Positions 44,602-54,508 of a stretch of DNA of 64,000 bases are shown here, piece after piece (positions within the stretch are counted from its first letter, which is position 1; every line of letters begins with the position of its first letter). Origin of the DNA: Fidelibacterota bacterium (lineage in GTDB: Bacteria > Fidelibacterota > UBA8477 > JABMPR01). The position numbers and the translations under genes were made by a program. The stretch spans positions 17,774 to 81,773 of the forward strand of contig JABIFX010000084.1 of assembly GCA_018650445.1 (NCBI GenBank), given 5' to 3'. The notes below the pieces were generated by a model. It saw only the letters and a list, made by a program, of their open reading frames with translations. It was not told the DNA's origin and ran no database searches.

Positions 44602-47529
44602 TTAATTGGATATGGTAAAGAGCCATTGATTCGAATCGATAATGTTGACCCATTCAGAATTTTCATACCTTAAAATACTTAGCTCAAATTTCATCTGAAA
44701 GGGACGAAACAATGTCGAAATCCAATTTGTACGTTCCCAAGTTGGCTTATAGTTGAGTGCAAATCCCAAGTCACTAACATTGCTCCAGTTTTGGGCATCA
44801 TCAGATATTTGCCCAACATCGAAGAAAATTCCAAGGTCCAGGGCTTCAGGTAAATGCGGTATTGATCCAAAAGTCAGATCCAGATTGTTGGACCAGATAT
44901 AATTCATCGGCTGATCCAGGGAGTCAGAATACCCCCGCATGCGTCCGCCACCTCTTAAGTAGTAGTGAGAGCCAATCATATCAGCATCGTTAATCCCATA
45001 CAGACTCGTAGCGCCCCTATCCAAATAGATAGATCGTAAATCCTGAGATGCAACGCGACTCTTGATAAGATTCGGTGTAGCGCTTGAATTGGCCAGGATA
45101 TTTGAGCGATTGTTCAAGCGAAAATGATCATAGGATCTCGTCCAATTACTCATCAGGGATATCTGAGAATAATGAGACCCATAACTTCCCAGTTGTTCTG
45201 GAGAAGTATAAATAGTCCCGCTAAAGCCGAAATCCCCAGAAAACAAAACATCCTGTAACTCATACTGAAGACCCAGACGAGTCATGACGATTTTATCCGC
45301 GGGGGCAACCTGGGCATGCTTAGCATCCGTCATTTCAATTTTTAGGGTGAGAAAGTGGAGCGGATTTCTCCAATATTGCTTTGCCCAATTCATTTCATAT
45401 GCCAAAGAAGTGAATACCATGGAGCGCCAAATTTTTGCGCTACCCGACCAGGCGGCTTTGAAAGGGAGACCGACTTGAAGCTGTCTAAAGGATAAAGAGG
45501 CGTCTTGATTTCCAGATTCAAAGTTATGGTCCAACGCAAATTGTGTATAATTTCCAGTATTTCGATAGACACGCTTAATGTTTACGCCCAGCCCTAAACC
45601 AGCTAAATCGCTATAACCAAAGCCAGGCTTCCAGAGGTAAAGGTTCCTATCATCCGGATAGGCATCCCAGCCTTTATAATCATATCGCCAGGCGCTTTTT
45701 CGTCGGCTATCATTGTCACGTCGATCCACATCGAAAAACATATTCTCAGCGTCCAGATAAACTTGCTCTGGTTGAAAACTCGACTCGACTTCAATCACAC
45801 CGCTATTTCTATACCTGAATTCCTTAAGGGAGGCCGAAGCTGTTTCACCTGTTTTACTATAAATCGTTGCTGAAATAGGGACAAACATACCGCCCTTATT
45901 ATCGACAGTTACCAGTGTTGTAAAATGACCCAGATCATTTTTCTCAACTGACCAATCAACCAGTTTGTAGTCCACATAGTGGGTGGTACGGAGCCATTGA
46001 TCAAAGAACCAATCCAATTCTTCTCCGCAACCATCCTCCATCGCTTTGACAAATCGATCTTCATTTACATGTTTTAAAGCCCAGCGAGAGAAGTAAAGCC
46101 TCATCCCAGCTAAAAAACGTTCTTCTCCCAGATAATTTTTCAGCATGGCTAGCATTATTGAGCCCTTATCATAAGAGTTACTACTATACGAACCATAATA
46201 TGCATAATCAAAACTCGGAGTTGCCATGGGCTCATTGGCAGTAGATAGGATATACCGAATCGCCGGTTTTAGCTCTGCCTCTTCATACATTTCGCGATGT
46301 AAATGATCTGACTCAAATTGTGTAATATACTCACGCGACAGTTCATACCCATTTGCTGGATAGTGCTGTTCCACATACCAACGAGTTTGAAACGTGGTGA
46401 ATCCCTCGTCCAGCCAGGGATCATCTAATTCATCATTTCCAAAAATGCCATAAAACCAATTGTGACCGACTTCATGGACAGCCAATCCTTCACTATCCGT
46501 GTAATCAAGAACTATCATGGGGTATTCCATTCCACCAGTTCCCAAGGATTTTGCCAGAGTTATCTGAGGCCAGGTGAACATTCCGAATTTTCCTGACAAC
46601 CATTCCAGAGATCTCTCGCCCCACTTAACCATGTCTTTTGACCACGATTCACCAACTTCAGTGGTAAAAATAGCATGTACATCTATTCCATTCCACTGAC
46701 CGTGTTCATACACAAACTCTGGTGAGCATATCCATGCAAAATCATGCACATTTTCAGCCTGAAAGCTCACTTGACGCCTGTTAGTGCTGTCCAGGTCACC
46801 CAGATAAGCTTCACGCTCTTCGCTAAACTTCTCAACCCATTCCTGCCATGATTGAGATGTATCAACTCTCACAGCATCCCAACCCGGGTCGCCATCTATG
46901 ACGACTCCTGTTGCTGCAACAATTTGTGAGGTTGGAACATCCAGGTTCACGGTATACTTTCCAAACTCACCATAGAACTCACCCCAATCACCAAAGGGAT
47001 CGTCGTGCCATCCATTTTCGTCATAAACAACAAATTTTGGATACCACTGGGTGAAGTCAAATTGGTCTTCTTCCCACCCCCCGCGACCGATTAGGGGATG
47101 AACGATGGATATCCAATCCATGCTAATATGGATTGTGTCACCAGGACTAAGCTTCTCATTGAGAGTAATATCTAAAATAGTATCATCTCGAATATCAAAA
47201 GCAAGATGAATAGAATCACTGACTGCTTTTTGAATACGGATACCTGTCCAGCCCTTCTCAACATCAAATGATTGACCGTAATCACTCCACACTTGTTTTG
47301 CAATGGTGCCCTCATTGAAAGCATTCGGGTATAGATGCATGAGGATCTGATCAAGCGTATCCGGAGAATGATTAACATAGAGTAGATCAGAAGTCGCTGT
47401 GAGTGTTTTTTGATCTGAATCCAGATATATATCCATATCATACTCGACATATTGCTGCCAGTACTCACCTATGAGTGGCATGGTAAATAGTGTAAATAAA
47501 ATCAATAGCTGTACAGATTTGTGTCTCAT
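44602..47529 (-). CDS. M1-family aminopeptidase fused to a C-terminal outer-membrane barrel-like region
   Basis: A 975-residue exported protein with a signal peptide at about 1-22. The M1 domain shows GGMEYP (332-337), the zinc motif HEVGH (352-356) and the third ligand Glu375 in DEGFTTF, so it should be an active zinc aminopeptidase. From about residue 640 the sequence changes to alternating amphipathic strands with an RGGGRMRGYSD motif, NNLDLTFGSI, LGIFFDVGQI and a final strand WLFTIS. This resembles the C-terminal barrel of Omp85/surface-antigen proteins. The protease may thus be anchored in the outer membrane. It is co-transcribed with the M14 peptidase gene. Confidence 0.85.
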   Translation of the reverse strand: MRHKSVQLLILFTLFTMPLIGEYWQQYVEYDMDIYLDSDQKTLTATSDLLYVNHSPDTLDQILMHLYPNAFNEGTIAKQVWSDYGQSFDVEKGWTGIRIQKAVSDSIHLAFDIRDDTILDITLNEKLSPGDTIHISMDWISIVHPLIGRGGWEEDQFDFTQWYPKFVVYDENGWHDDPFGDWGEFYGEFGKYTVNLDVPTSQIVAATGVVIDGDPGWDAVRVDTSQSWQEWVEKFSEEREAYLGDLDSTNRRQVSFQAENVHDFAWICSPEFVYEHGQWNGIDVHAIFTTEVGESWSKDMVKWGERSLEWLSGKFGMFTWPQITLAKSLGTGGMEYPMIVLDYTDSEGLAVHEVGHNWFYGIFGNDELDDPWLDEGFTTFQTRWYVEQHYPANGYELSREYITQFESDHLHREMYEEAELKPAIRYILSTANEPMATPSFDYAYYGSYSSNSYDKGSIMLAMLKNYLGEERFLAGMRLYFSRWALKHVNEDRFVKAMEDGCGEELDWFFDQWLRTTHYVDYKLVDWSVEKNDLGHFTTLVTVDNKGGMFVPISATIYSKTGETASASLKEFRYRNSGVIEVESSFQPEQVYLDAENMFFDVDRRDNDSRRKSAWRYDYKGWDAYPDDRNLYLWKPGFGYSDLAGLGLGVNIKRVYRNTGNYTQFALDHNFESGNQDASLSFRQLQVGLPFKAAWSGSAKIWRSMVFTSLAYEMNWAKQYWRNPLHFLTLKIEMTDAKHAQVAPADKIVMTRLGLQYELQDVLFSGDFGFSGTIYTSPEQLGSYGSHYSQISLMSNWTRSYDHFRLNNRSNILANSSATPNLIKSRVASQDLRSIYLDRGATSLYGINDADMIGSHYYLRGGGRMRGYSDSLDQPMNYIWSNNLDLTFGSIPHLPEALDLGIFFDVGQISDDAQNWSNVSDLGFALNYKPTWERTNWISTLFRPFQMKFELSILRYENSEWVNIIDSNQWLFTISN

Positions 47530-47638
47530 TGAACTATCCCTTAAACATCAATAAGTCAATAATATGGAATTTATTTCCTGTGATTGATGAATCTATTCAA
47601 GACCCACCTGAAATGTTAGACATAATCAAATAATTTTG

Positions 47639-47661
47639 CAGAGCTGATAGAGGGAGCTCTG
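47639..47661 (-). terminator. Probable terminator after aspS
   Basis: A 7-bp stem CAGAGCT / AGCTCTG with a 9-base loop; on the minus strand a CAAAATTATTT stretch follows. This suits termination of aspS before the M1 peptidase gene. Confidence 0.5.
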
Positions 47662-47671
47662 ATTCATCGAG

Positions 47672-49441
47672 TTACTCAACTAATTTGATATGAAGTTCCT
47701 TGAGCTGCTGTGTATCCACATTTGAAGGAGCTTCATCCATCAATGAGGATGCTGACGTCGTCTTTGGAAAAGCGATGACGTCGCGGATATTCTCTGTACC
47801 AGCAAGCAGCATAATCAGACGATCAAACCCAAAGGCAATCCCGCCATGGGGTGGTGCGCCGTACTTGAAGGCTTTGAGGAGAAATCCAAATCTGGCTTGC
47901 GCTTCCTCTTCATCCATACCGATAAGCTCGAACATGCGGCTCTGCATTTCGCCGGTGTGAATCCTGATGGATCCTCCAGCCACTTCATAACCATTGATGA
48001 CCAGATCATAAGCTTGAGCTCTCACATCTACAGGAGCTGTCTGCATTAAATCAACATCATCGGGATTCGGAGATGTGAAGGGATGATGCATGGCGATATA
48101 GCGATTGCTATTCTCGTCCCAGTCCAATAAAGGGAAATCCAGTACAAAGAGCGGTTTGATAACCCCGGCTGGGATCAATTTTTCACGTTTTGCCAACTCG
48201 ATGCGAAGCGCACCCAGCGACTGGAGTGTTCTGGCTTCAGTATCAGATACAAAAAACAGGATATCATTGTGTTCTAGCTTAAGATCGTTGATTACTTCAG
48301 TCTGCAGTGCTTCAGGGAAAAATTTACTGATGCCAGCACTAAATGCAGTTTGATCCATTTTTACAAATGCCAGACCTTTCAATCCATAATAGGTACGTAA
48401 CCATTCGGTGAGACCGTCAGTGACTTTACGTGAATATTTATCGGCTGCATTTTTTAATACCAAAGCCTTGACACGCCCGCCAGCTGCCAGATTATCTTTG
48501 AATACGCCAAACTCCGTTTTCTCGGCATAATTGGCGAATTCCACAAGGGGTAAATCAAAACGGATATCTGGCTTGTCACTTCCATACATTTCCATGGCAT
48601 CTTTGTACTTCATGGTGGGAAATGTTTCAGGCAAGTCGTAATCAAGAATATCCTTAAATACGCCTCTTGCGATCCTGGTTGCCACACCGAGAACATCATC
48701 CTGGTCAACAAAGGACATTTCTATATCTATCTGGGTGAATTCTGGTTGACGATCTGCTCGTAAATCTTCATCCCTGAAACACTTGACGATTTGGAAATAT
48801 TTATCAAATCCAGAAATCATGAGCAACTGCTTATAGGTTTGTGGAGATTGAGGAAGGGCATAAAATTTACCCTTGTGAATTCGACTCGGTACGAGGTAAT
48901 CCCTGGCGCCCTCAGGAGTGGATTTCATAAGAACAGGGGTTTCAAATTCCATAAAGCCTTCAGCATTTAACCTGCTACGGGCGCTCTGATAGGTTTTGGA
49001 TCTGATAGACATTAATTTCTGTAGCTCAGCCGTACGTAATTCCAGATAGCGATATTCGAGGCGGAGATCCTCGCTGCCACTTTCACGGTCTGAGACCAGA
49101 AATGGCAGGGGTTGTGCTTCATTCAATACTTCAAGTTCTGTTGCGATGACTTCAATGCTGCCAGTGGGCATATTGGGATTCACATTTCCATCCGGACGGA
49201 GTTGGACGGTTCCTCGGACTGCAACCACATCTTCCATACCCAGTCGTTTAGCCTTAGCAGCAATATCTGCATCTAGATCTGGATTAAAGGTTACCTGTGT
49301 TTTGCCATAACGATCACGAAGATCCAGAAAAATCACACCACCATGATCTCTATTTTTGGCTATCCATCCATTGAGGATGACTTCTTCGTTTACATTTTCA
49401 GTTGTTAGTTGACCACAGGTCATTGTTCGTTTCAGTCGCAT
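47672..49441 (-). CDS. aspS: Aspartyl-tRNA synthetase
   Basis: Charges tRNA-Asp. The 589-residue bacterial-type enzyme has an N-terminal OB-fold anticodon domain (RTMTCGQLTTENV..., GWIAKNRDHGG), the class II motif 2 (FRDEDLRADRQPEFTQID), the bacterial GAD insertion in the middle, and motif 3 in GGIAFGFDRLIMLLAG. The length is normal for bacterial AspRS. An alternative ATG lies six codons downstream. Whether it is discriminating or also charges tRNA-Asn cannot be told. The XRE regulator gene lies upstream on the same strand. Confidence 0.96.
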   Translation of the reverse strand: MRLKRTMTCGQLTTENVNEEVILNGWIAKNRDHGGVIFLDLRDRYGKTQVTFNPDLDADIAAKAKRLGMEDVVAVRGTVQLRPDGNVNPNMPTGSIEVIATELEVLNEAQPLPFLVSDRESGSEDLRLEYRYLELRTAELQKLMSIRSKTYQSARSRLNAEGFMEFETPVLMKSTPEGARDYLVPSRIHKGKFYALPQSPQTYKQLLMISGFDKYFQIVKCFRDEDLRADRQPEFTQIDIEMSFVDQDDVLGVATRIARGVFKDILDYDLPETFPTMKYKDAMEMYGSDKPDIRFDLPLVEFANYAEKTEFGVFKDNLAAGGRVKALVLKNAADKYSRKVTDGLTEWLRTYYGLKGLAFVKMDQTAFSAGISKFFPEALQTEVINDLKLEHNDILFFVSDTEARTLQSLGALRIELAKREKLIPAGVIKPLFVLDFPLLDWDENSNRYIAMHHPFTSPNPDDVDLMQTAPVDVRAQAYDLVINGYEVAGGSIRIHTGEMQSRMFELIGMDEEEAQARFGFLLKAFKYGAPPHGGIAFGFDRLIMLLAGTENIRDVIAFPKTTSASSLMDEAPSNVDTQQLKELHIKLVE

Positions 49442-49555
49442 GCTCGCTCCGTAGTTTAAAATCGAGGCAATGTAAACCCCAATGGGGGCACATCAATAAC
49501 TGACATCTGTGTTTGTGGGAGATTTTTTTAAAAATCTTCGTAAGCGGTGGTGATG

Positions 49556-49939
49556 TTACTTCCTGCGTAGTCGCTGGATTAAAGGCAATACATCTTCTTG
49601 TTCTTTTTGGAGGGGCTGGGTAGTGTCCACCCATTGCTGGTCTACTGGCTCAGCCGATGGATCAGGTGATTCTTCCAGCTCTTCGTCCAGTTCTTCTGGT
49701 TCCGCAACAGCCGGGTCAGCGACATCATTGAACATGCTGCCCTTGCCCAATATTAGCCAATTAAAATCGAGATCATACTCCTCTGAGAGGGGCACTAGTT
49801 TAGTACATTTGATTTCCCGCTCACCCATTTCCCAATAGATGATGGTTCGTTTTCCAAGCCCACAAAGACTGGCTACTTCACGCTGAGTAAGACCAACAGC
49901 TGCTCGAAATTCTCTTAATCGTTCTGCTACAGGTGACAT
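49556..49939 (-). CDS. XRE-family helix-turn-helix protein with acidic linker
   Basis: A 127-residue protein starting at the ATG at 49939 (CGAGGAAAT upstream; a codon nine triplets further up also opens the frame but lacks such a site). Residues 3-60 form a Cro/CI-type helix-turn-helix (RLREFRAAVGLTQREVASL, KRTIIYWEMGER). A long Glu/Asp/Pro-rich linker (75-105) leads to a short basic end (LPLIQRLRRK). No peptidase or ligand domain is present. The DNA target and partner are unknown; the neighbours, aspS and a divergent TonB receptor gene, give no firm hint. Confidence 0.8.
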   Translation of the reverse strand: MSPVAERLREFRAAVGLTQREVASLCGLGKRTIIYWEMGEREIKCTKLVPLSEEYDLDFNWLILGKGSMFNDVADPAVAEPEELDEELEESPDPSAEPVDQQWVDTTQPLQKEQEDVLPLIQRLRRK

Positions 49940-50126
49940 ATTTCCTCGATTTTTGAACTGCAACAATATGCACCCTAAATCCTGTGATCAAAAAAGGAAA
50001 ATGGGAGATATTTGAATTCACTCATGAAAAAGTCCCCCTTTCATAAGGTGTGATCGAGATTAAAACAAATTGGTCTCTTCCTCAACTTAATGTTGAATCT
50101 CAAATGATGGTTCCCATATTCGCAGT

Positions 50127-52646
50127 ATGAAATTTTTCCGACCTCTCGTTCAAATCATATTAATGCTTTCCCTGTTTTCTGTGACACTTGCCAGACAAAA
50201 TGTACATGGATTTATTCGTGAAAATGAAACCGGTGAACCTCTACCCTATGCAAATATTATTCTCCCAGAATTAAATCGCGGTGCAACATCCAATGTGGAA
50301 GGCTATTTCGTAGTCAGTGATCTTCCCGTTGGGACCCACACACTTATTGTGTCCATTATTGGTTATTCCAAATATGAGCAGACCATTGAATTACCAGCAG
50401 ACATGAGTCTGCGACTAGATATCAGATTGGATCAGGCCATTATTGAGGGTCAGTCAATCGAAGTAAGCGCAGAGCGGGAAAAATTCAAGGAACTGGTCAG
50501 TACCAGCACGGTAACACTTGATCGTCGTGCCATTGAGGTTGCCCCATCATTCGTAGAAGCAGATGTCTTCCGTGCACTACAGTTGCTTCCTGGAGTACAA
50601 TCTCTTAATGACTTTTCTTCAGCTCTGTATGTCCGTGGTTCCACACCTGACCAAAACTTGATCATGCTTGATGGCATCACAGTCTATAATCCAATGCACC
50701 TCGGCGGCATCTTTTCAACCTTTAACACCGATGCCATCAAAGAGGCAGATTTCCATGCTGGAGGTTTCCCTGCTCAATACGGTGGACGCCTGGGTTCTAT
50801 CCTGAATATTGTGAATCGGGAAGGCAATACTGAAGAGTTGACGGGGAGCGCAAATATTTCTCTCATCTCAAGTAAAGCGTTGATTGAAGGTCCTTTACCT
50901 ACTTTTGGTTCTGATTTGCTGAAGGGATCATGGATGATTGCTGGTCGGCGTACGTACTTTGATGTCATTGCTAATGCTTTTTACAAGCAAGTCGTGTTTC
51001 CACGGCTTGACCCAGCTGACCAGAGAGGTTCACCTCAAAATGTTTTCCCTTATTATTTTTATGATTTCCAGGGCAAGGTAAATCTGGATGTGGGTAGCGA
51101 TCATCGGCTTACCTGGAGCTCATTTCATGGGGATGATGTTCTGAATTGGGATTACCAGGCTGATTATTCTTCAGATGATTGGAATGATGAGGGTTACGAA
51201 CAGGATGGCGACTACTATTATGAAGGAAGTGATAGCAGTGTGTTTGATTGGCGCTGGGGAAATTTTACCAACAGTCTGACCTGGCGTTGGATAATTTCGC
51301 CAAAATTGATCGCACGGACCTTTATCGCAAATAGTCGCTTTCGATTTGCTGTGGATTTTGACTATGCGGATGAGAGTTACTCCCGTAGCGAGTTTGACAC
51401 CTCCAGCTATCGATCTTCCTTTGGCTTTGATCTATTTGATCGCATCAATGACAACAGTCTTGAATCCAATTTAACCTGGCTGGCAAACGATGCTCACAAT
51501 GTGCTAGCAGGCTTCCAACATAAGGAGGTGCATTTCCAGTTGGGAATGATACTTGGTGCAGAGGAAACCTATAACGGGGTAAAAGAAACTTTTCGAGATA
51601 CCATTATGTGGATGGAATCCAAACCAGCAGAATCAGCCATCTACATTCAGGATCAATGGGAAATGAGTCCTCTCCTTTCCCTGCAATCGGGTTTACGTAT
51701 TGCCAGATACTCCTTGCATGACACCACTTATTTTGAACCGCGTCTTGGTCTCAAATATTTTCTTTCGGAAAAGGTTTCACTCAAGGGCTCTGTGGGTCGA
51801 TATCATCAATTTTTGACTGTGGCCAATCCCCCTGATGAGAACTTGAGGTTTCTGGATATCTGGTTTGGTATTCCTGAGGATCGTCCAGCTCCCCGATCTG
51901 ATCACTATATACTTGGGGTAGAATATTTGAGTGATTCTGATATTCTGGTTCGCACTGAAGCCTATTATAAATCGTTTGACAATCTGCTGACCCTCAAACC
52001 CACGGATCTCATTGCAATCAGCGATGAAGGTCAGTTGAGAATTGATCCCTTTAATGAATTCTGGAACACCGATGCCTATGCCCAGGGTTTAGAAATTCTG
52101 GTTAAAAAACTTTCTGGAAAAGTCCGTGGCTGGGCTGGCTATACCTATGCACAAACCAAGCGGAAGTACGGGGGTCAAAGTTGGTATTTCCCCAAATATG
52201 ACAGAACCCACACTCTCAATGTTGTTGCGGATTGGGCTCTTAATGAGACCCTTCACTTTAGTACTGCCATCACATATTCCAGTGGGAATCCATATACTGC
52301 AGTCATTGGTAGAACAGAGACATGGGAAGATGACTCATGGAATTTAGACAACTCATGGTTTAATAGAGAAAATTTTCTCTATGGCGAAAAACATGGGGTG
52401 CGCTATCCGGGATATTTCCGCTGGGATGTAAGTTTTAAAAAGCGGAAACCATTTTTAAAAGGACACCGTGAATGGTATTTCCAGATATTAAATGTGACAA
52501 ATCACTTAAATGTGTTTAGCTATCTCTATCGGAATCATGGGGACTTCAATTACAGAACATACGAGTACGAGAACAAAGGTGTGCAAAGATTTGGTATTCC
52601 CATGTTTCCATTTTTACCAACTTTTGGGGTGAAATTTGAATTCTAA
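50127..52646 (+). CDS. TonB-dependent receptor with carboxypeptidase-regulatory N-terminal domain
   Basis: An 839-residue outer-membrane protein. The signal peptide ends near residue 22 and is followed by a CarboxypepD_reg-like domain (GFIRENETGEPLPYANI..., GYFVVSDLPVGTH). The plug domain comes next, with ALQLLPGVQS, YVRGSTPDQNL and GGFPAQYGGRLGSILNIV. The last 550 residues are amphipathic strands with acidic/aromatic loops, ending in KFEF with a C-terminal Phe. This is the FCB-type receptor architecture; the substrate is unknown. It lies directly upstream of a DUF4249-like lipoprotein gene, a common pairing. It is the intact relative of the broken receptor at 21731. Confidence 0.92.
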   Translation: MKFFRPLVQIILMLSLFSVTLARQNVHGFIRENETGEPLPYANIILPELNRGATSNVEGYFVVSDLPVGTHTLIVSIIGYSKYEQTIELPADMSLRLDIRLDQAIIEGQSIEVSAEREKFKELVSTSTVTLDRRAIEVAPSFVEADVFRALQLLPGVQSLNDFSSALYVRGSTPDQNLIMLDGITVYNPMHLGGIFSTFNTDAIKEADFHAGGFPAQYGGRLGSILNIVNREGNTEELTGSANISLISSKALIEGPLPTFGSDLLKGSWMIAGRRTYFDVIANAFYKQVVFPRLDPADQRGSPQNVFPYYFYDFQGKVNLDVGSDHRLTWSSFHGDDVLNWDYQADYSSDDWNDEGYEQDGDYYYEGSDSSVFDWRWGNFTNSLTWRWIISPKLIARTFIANSRFRFAVDFDYADESYSRSEFDTSSYRSSFGFDLFDRINDNSLESNLTWLANDAHNVLAGFQHKEVHFQLGMILGAEETYNGVKETFRDTIMWMESKPAESAIYIQDQWEMSPLLSLQSGLRIARYSLHDTTYFEPRLGLKYFLSEKVSLKGSVGRYHQFLTVANPPDENLRFLDIWFGIPEDRPAPRSDHYILGVEYLSDSDILVRTEAYYKSFDNLLTLKPTDLIAISDEGQLRIDPFNEFWNTDAYAQGLEILVKKLSGKVRGWAGYTYAQTKRKYGGQSWYFPKYDRTHTLNVVADWALNETLHFSTAITYSSGNPYTAVIGRTETWEDDSWNLDNSWFNRENFLYGEKHGVRYPGYFRWDVSFKKRKPFLKGHREWYFQILNVTNHLNVFSYLYRNHGDFNYRTYEYENKGVQRFGIPMFPFLPTFGVKFEF

Positions 52647-52650
52647 TATA

Positions 52651-53781
52651 ATGAGCCCACCAATGACGGATATTGAACAAGCCAGTGCTGAAGGGGATCG
52701 TAGTATCAAAATGTCCTCTGATTATGCAAATCCCCAAACAGCTTTTACCTTCGACAGGCTCAGGCGACAGCCATCGAGGATTAATAAAAATCGTCGTCCT
52801 CTAGTAATTGTAATTTCTCTCCTTTTACTCCTTACGATTGTTTCATGTGGAAACTGGGGTTGGGAAGCCATTGACACAGACAATGAAGAAAAATTGAACA
52901 TCTTTGGGCTCATCAGTCTGGATGATTCCGTGTCCAGCTTTATTATTGTCCATAAAACCCTGGATACCGCTGGACCTGATGCAGAAATAGTAGGGTATGA
53001 TACCATCTATTACGATGCCTGGGAATGGTATAATGACGATACAGGGATGTTCGAGAGGGACACCTTCTGGTATGACCCTCCTTACATCACATCACTGAGT
53101 GAATCACTTTATATTGTGAGGGATGCAACTGTCACTGTTTCAGATGGATCGCAGACATATTCATTTATCAGGAGTCCACAAGATCGGAGTGGTCAGAATT
53201 ACTGGTATCGTGATATATTTAGTGATCCTGGCATATATCTGAATACAGATGGTAATTTTATACCCCTCCCGAATACAGAATACACTCTGACCATCACAAC
53301 TCCAGGAGGACATCATCTCAGTGGTTCCCTGACGACCCCTGCCATACCTAGAATTAGACGCAGCGATTTACCCGATACGCTTTCAATCAACAGTCTTTTT
53401 GATGTGACGTGGAACTACAATGGAGATTTTAATTCAACTATTACCACTGGATTCGCTTCACAAGATTGGGAACGTTATGTTTGCGGGATCAGCCAGTTTG
53501 GTTTGATGGAACCAGGAGATACAACCTGGACATCCTCGGTCGATTCATGGTGTCTTGAAGATAATCCTAACGAGGATGCTGTCGCCCCGATTGGCATTCG
53601 TCTACGCTATCTGGATGCTAATTACTATCGCTACTTCCTGGCTAGTGATTCCGAATTGGAAGCTATTTCCAATTTTCTCATCGGTGAAGGCAGTGTTGGC
53701 ACAGCCTATGGGGTTGAAGGTGGTTTTGGTGTATTTGGAGCTATGAGCGCTGATTGGATCAGTCGCTACGCCACACCTTAA
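52651..53781 (+). CDS. DUF4249-like lipoprotein, partner of the TonB receptor
   Basis: A beta-rich surface or periplasmic lipoprotein. A hydrophobic segment ending in the lipobox IVSCGN is present, but it sits about 50-60 residues after the first possible ATG (52651), an unusually long, charged N-terminal extension for a lipoprotein. ATGs at 52663 and 52711 shorten but do not remove it. The mature part has ATVTVSDGSQTYSF, YLNTDGNFIPLPNTEYTLTITTPGGHHLSGSLTTPAIP, the pattern of DUF4249 proteins. These are usually encoded beside TonB receptors and may act as their surface-exposed binding partners. The gene starts 4 bases after the receptor stop. Confidence 0.8.
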   Translation: MSPPMTDIEQASAEGDRSIKMSSDYANPQTAFTFDRLRRQPSRINKNRRPLVIVISLLLLLTIVSCGNWGWEAIDTDNEEKLNIFGLISLDDSVSSFIIVHKTLDTAGPDAEIVGYDTIYYDAWEWYNDDTGMFERDTFWYDPPYITSLSESLYIVRDATVTVSDGSQTYSFIRSPQDRSGQNYWYRDIFSDPGIYLNTDGNFIPLPNTEYTLTITTPGGHHLSGSLTTPAIPRIRRSDLPDTLSINSLFDVTWNYNGDFNSTITTGFASQDWERYVCGISQFGLMEPGDTTWTSSVDSWCLEDNPNEDAVAPIGIRLRYLDANYYRYFLASDSELEAISNFLIGEGSVGTAYGVEGGFGVFGAMSADWISRYATP

Positions 53782-53944
53782 ACTACTTCAAATCAGGCTA
53801 AATCGATCACAACCCGTTCCTCACGATCATTCCAGTTTATATTGGGCACCAGGGGTCATTAAGCCTGAAATTCTTGTAGAATCACCTGTTATACCATCTG
53901 ATTGATGAACCAGAGGCGTTATTTTTTTCCAAATTATAGATAAA

Positions 53945-53976
53945 GCACGAGCTCCAGTGAAAACTGGAGCTCGTGT
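53945..53976 (-). terminator. Hairpin with GAAA-type loop, probable terminator of the three-gene operon
   Basis: A perfect 13-bp stem CACGAGCTCCAGT / ACTGGAGCTCGTG closed by GAAA on the plus strand. On the minus strand it is followed by TTTATC. It lies after the 3' end of the Spy-like gene at 54017, in a 235-base gap that otherwise shows no gene. Confidence 0.65.
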
Positions 53977-54016
53977 ACAGGGAGGAAATCCTCTAGCAAG
54001 GATAACGCTTATTGAC

Positions 54017-54496
54017 TTATGGCCTATTCCCTCTTCCTGGACGGTTCCCACGGCGGCCACCGCCCATATCACTATTTCTACCACGAGGTCCTCCGGGTCC
54101 ACGTCGTCCTTCACGGGGACCAAATTCATGCTGATCAAAAATCAATTGCTGATCTGGTGACAGCAGAGATCTGATCTGGGTTCGATGCGCACCCATTAGC
54201 GCTTCAACAGCTGTCCGGTTGGCTTCAATAGCCGCTTCAAGTTCGGCAATTCTATCAGCATCAGGATTTTCGCTATTATTGAGCAGTCTCAGCTCTTGCT
54301 CCATTGAACGCGTGGTTTGACGAATTTCCTGCATGGCAGGCTGCATACTCTCACGGAGGGCTGTGATCTGCTGCATCTGTTCAGTTGTTAAATTTAAGCT
54401 TTCATCCCAGGTCATTTGAGAGCCACCACCGCGGCGTCCCTGACCCATTACAATCGTCATAGAGAGTAAAATGAGAATAAATAATTTTCGCTTCAT
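54017..54496 (-). CDS. Spy/LTXXQ-like periplasmic protein with Arg/Gly-rich tail
   Basis: A 159-residue exported protein with signal peptide ending near GQG. The centre is helical with Spy-type motifs (LNLTTEQMQQITALRESM and LLSPDQQLIFDQ), as in the Spy/CpxP chaperones and periplasmic metal sensors of the ZraP/CnrX type. The last 40 residues consist almost entirely of Arg, Gly and Pro, a highly basic, disordered tail, and a shorter RRGGGS patch follows the signal. GGAG lies upstream of the ATG. It is the last gene of the operon behind the sigma-54-like promoter, 12 bases after the barrel gene. Confidence 0.8.
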   Translation of the reverse strand: MKRKLFILILLSMTIVMGQGRRGGGSQMTWDESLNLTTEQMQQITALRESMQPAMQEIRQTTRSMEQELRLLNNSENPDADRIAELEAAIEANRTAVEALMGAHRTQIRSLLSPDQQLIFDQHEFGPREGRRGPGGPRGRNSDMGGGRRGNRPGRGNRP

Positions 54497-54508
54497 GCTA
54501 CTGCTCCT

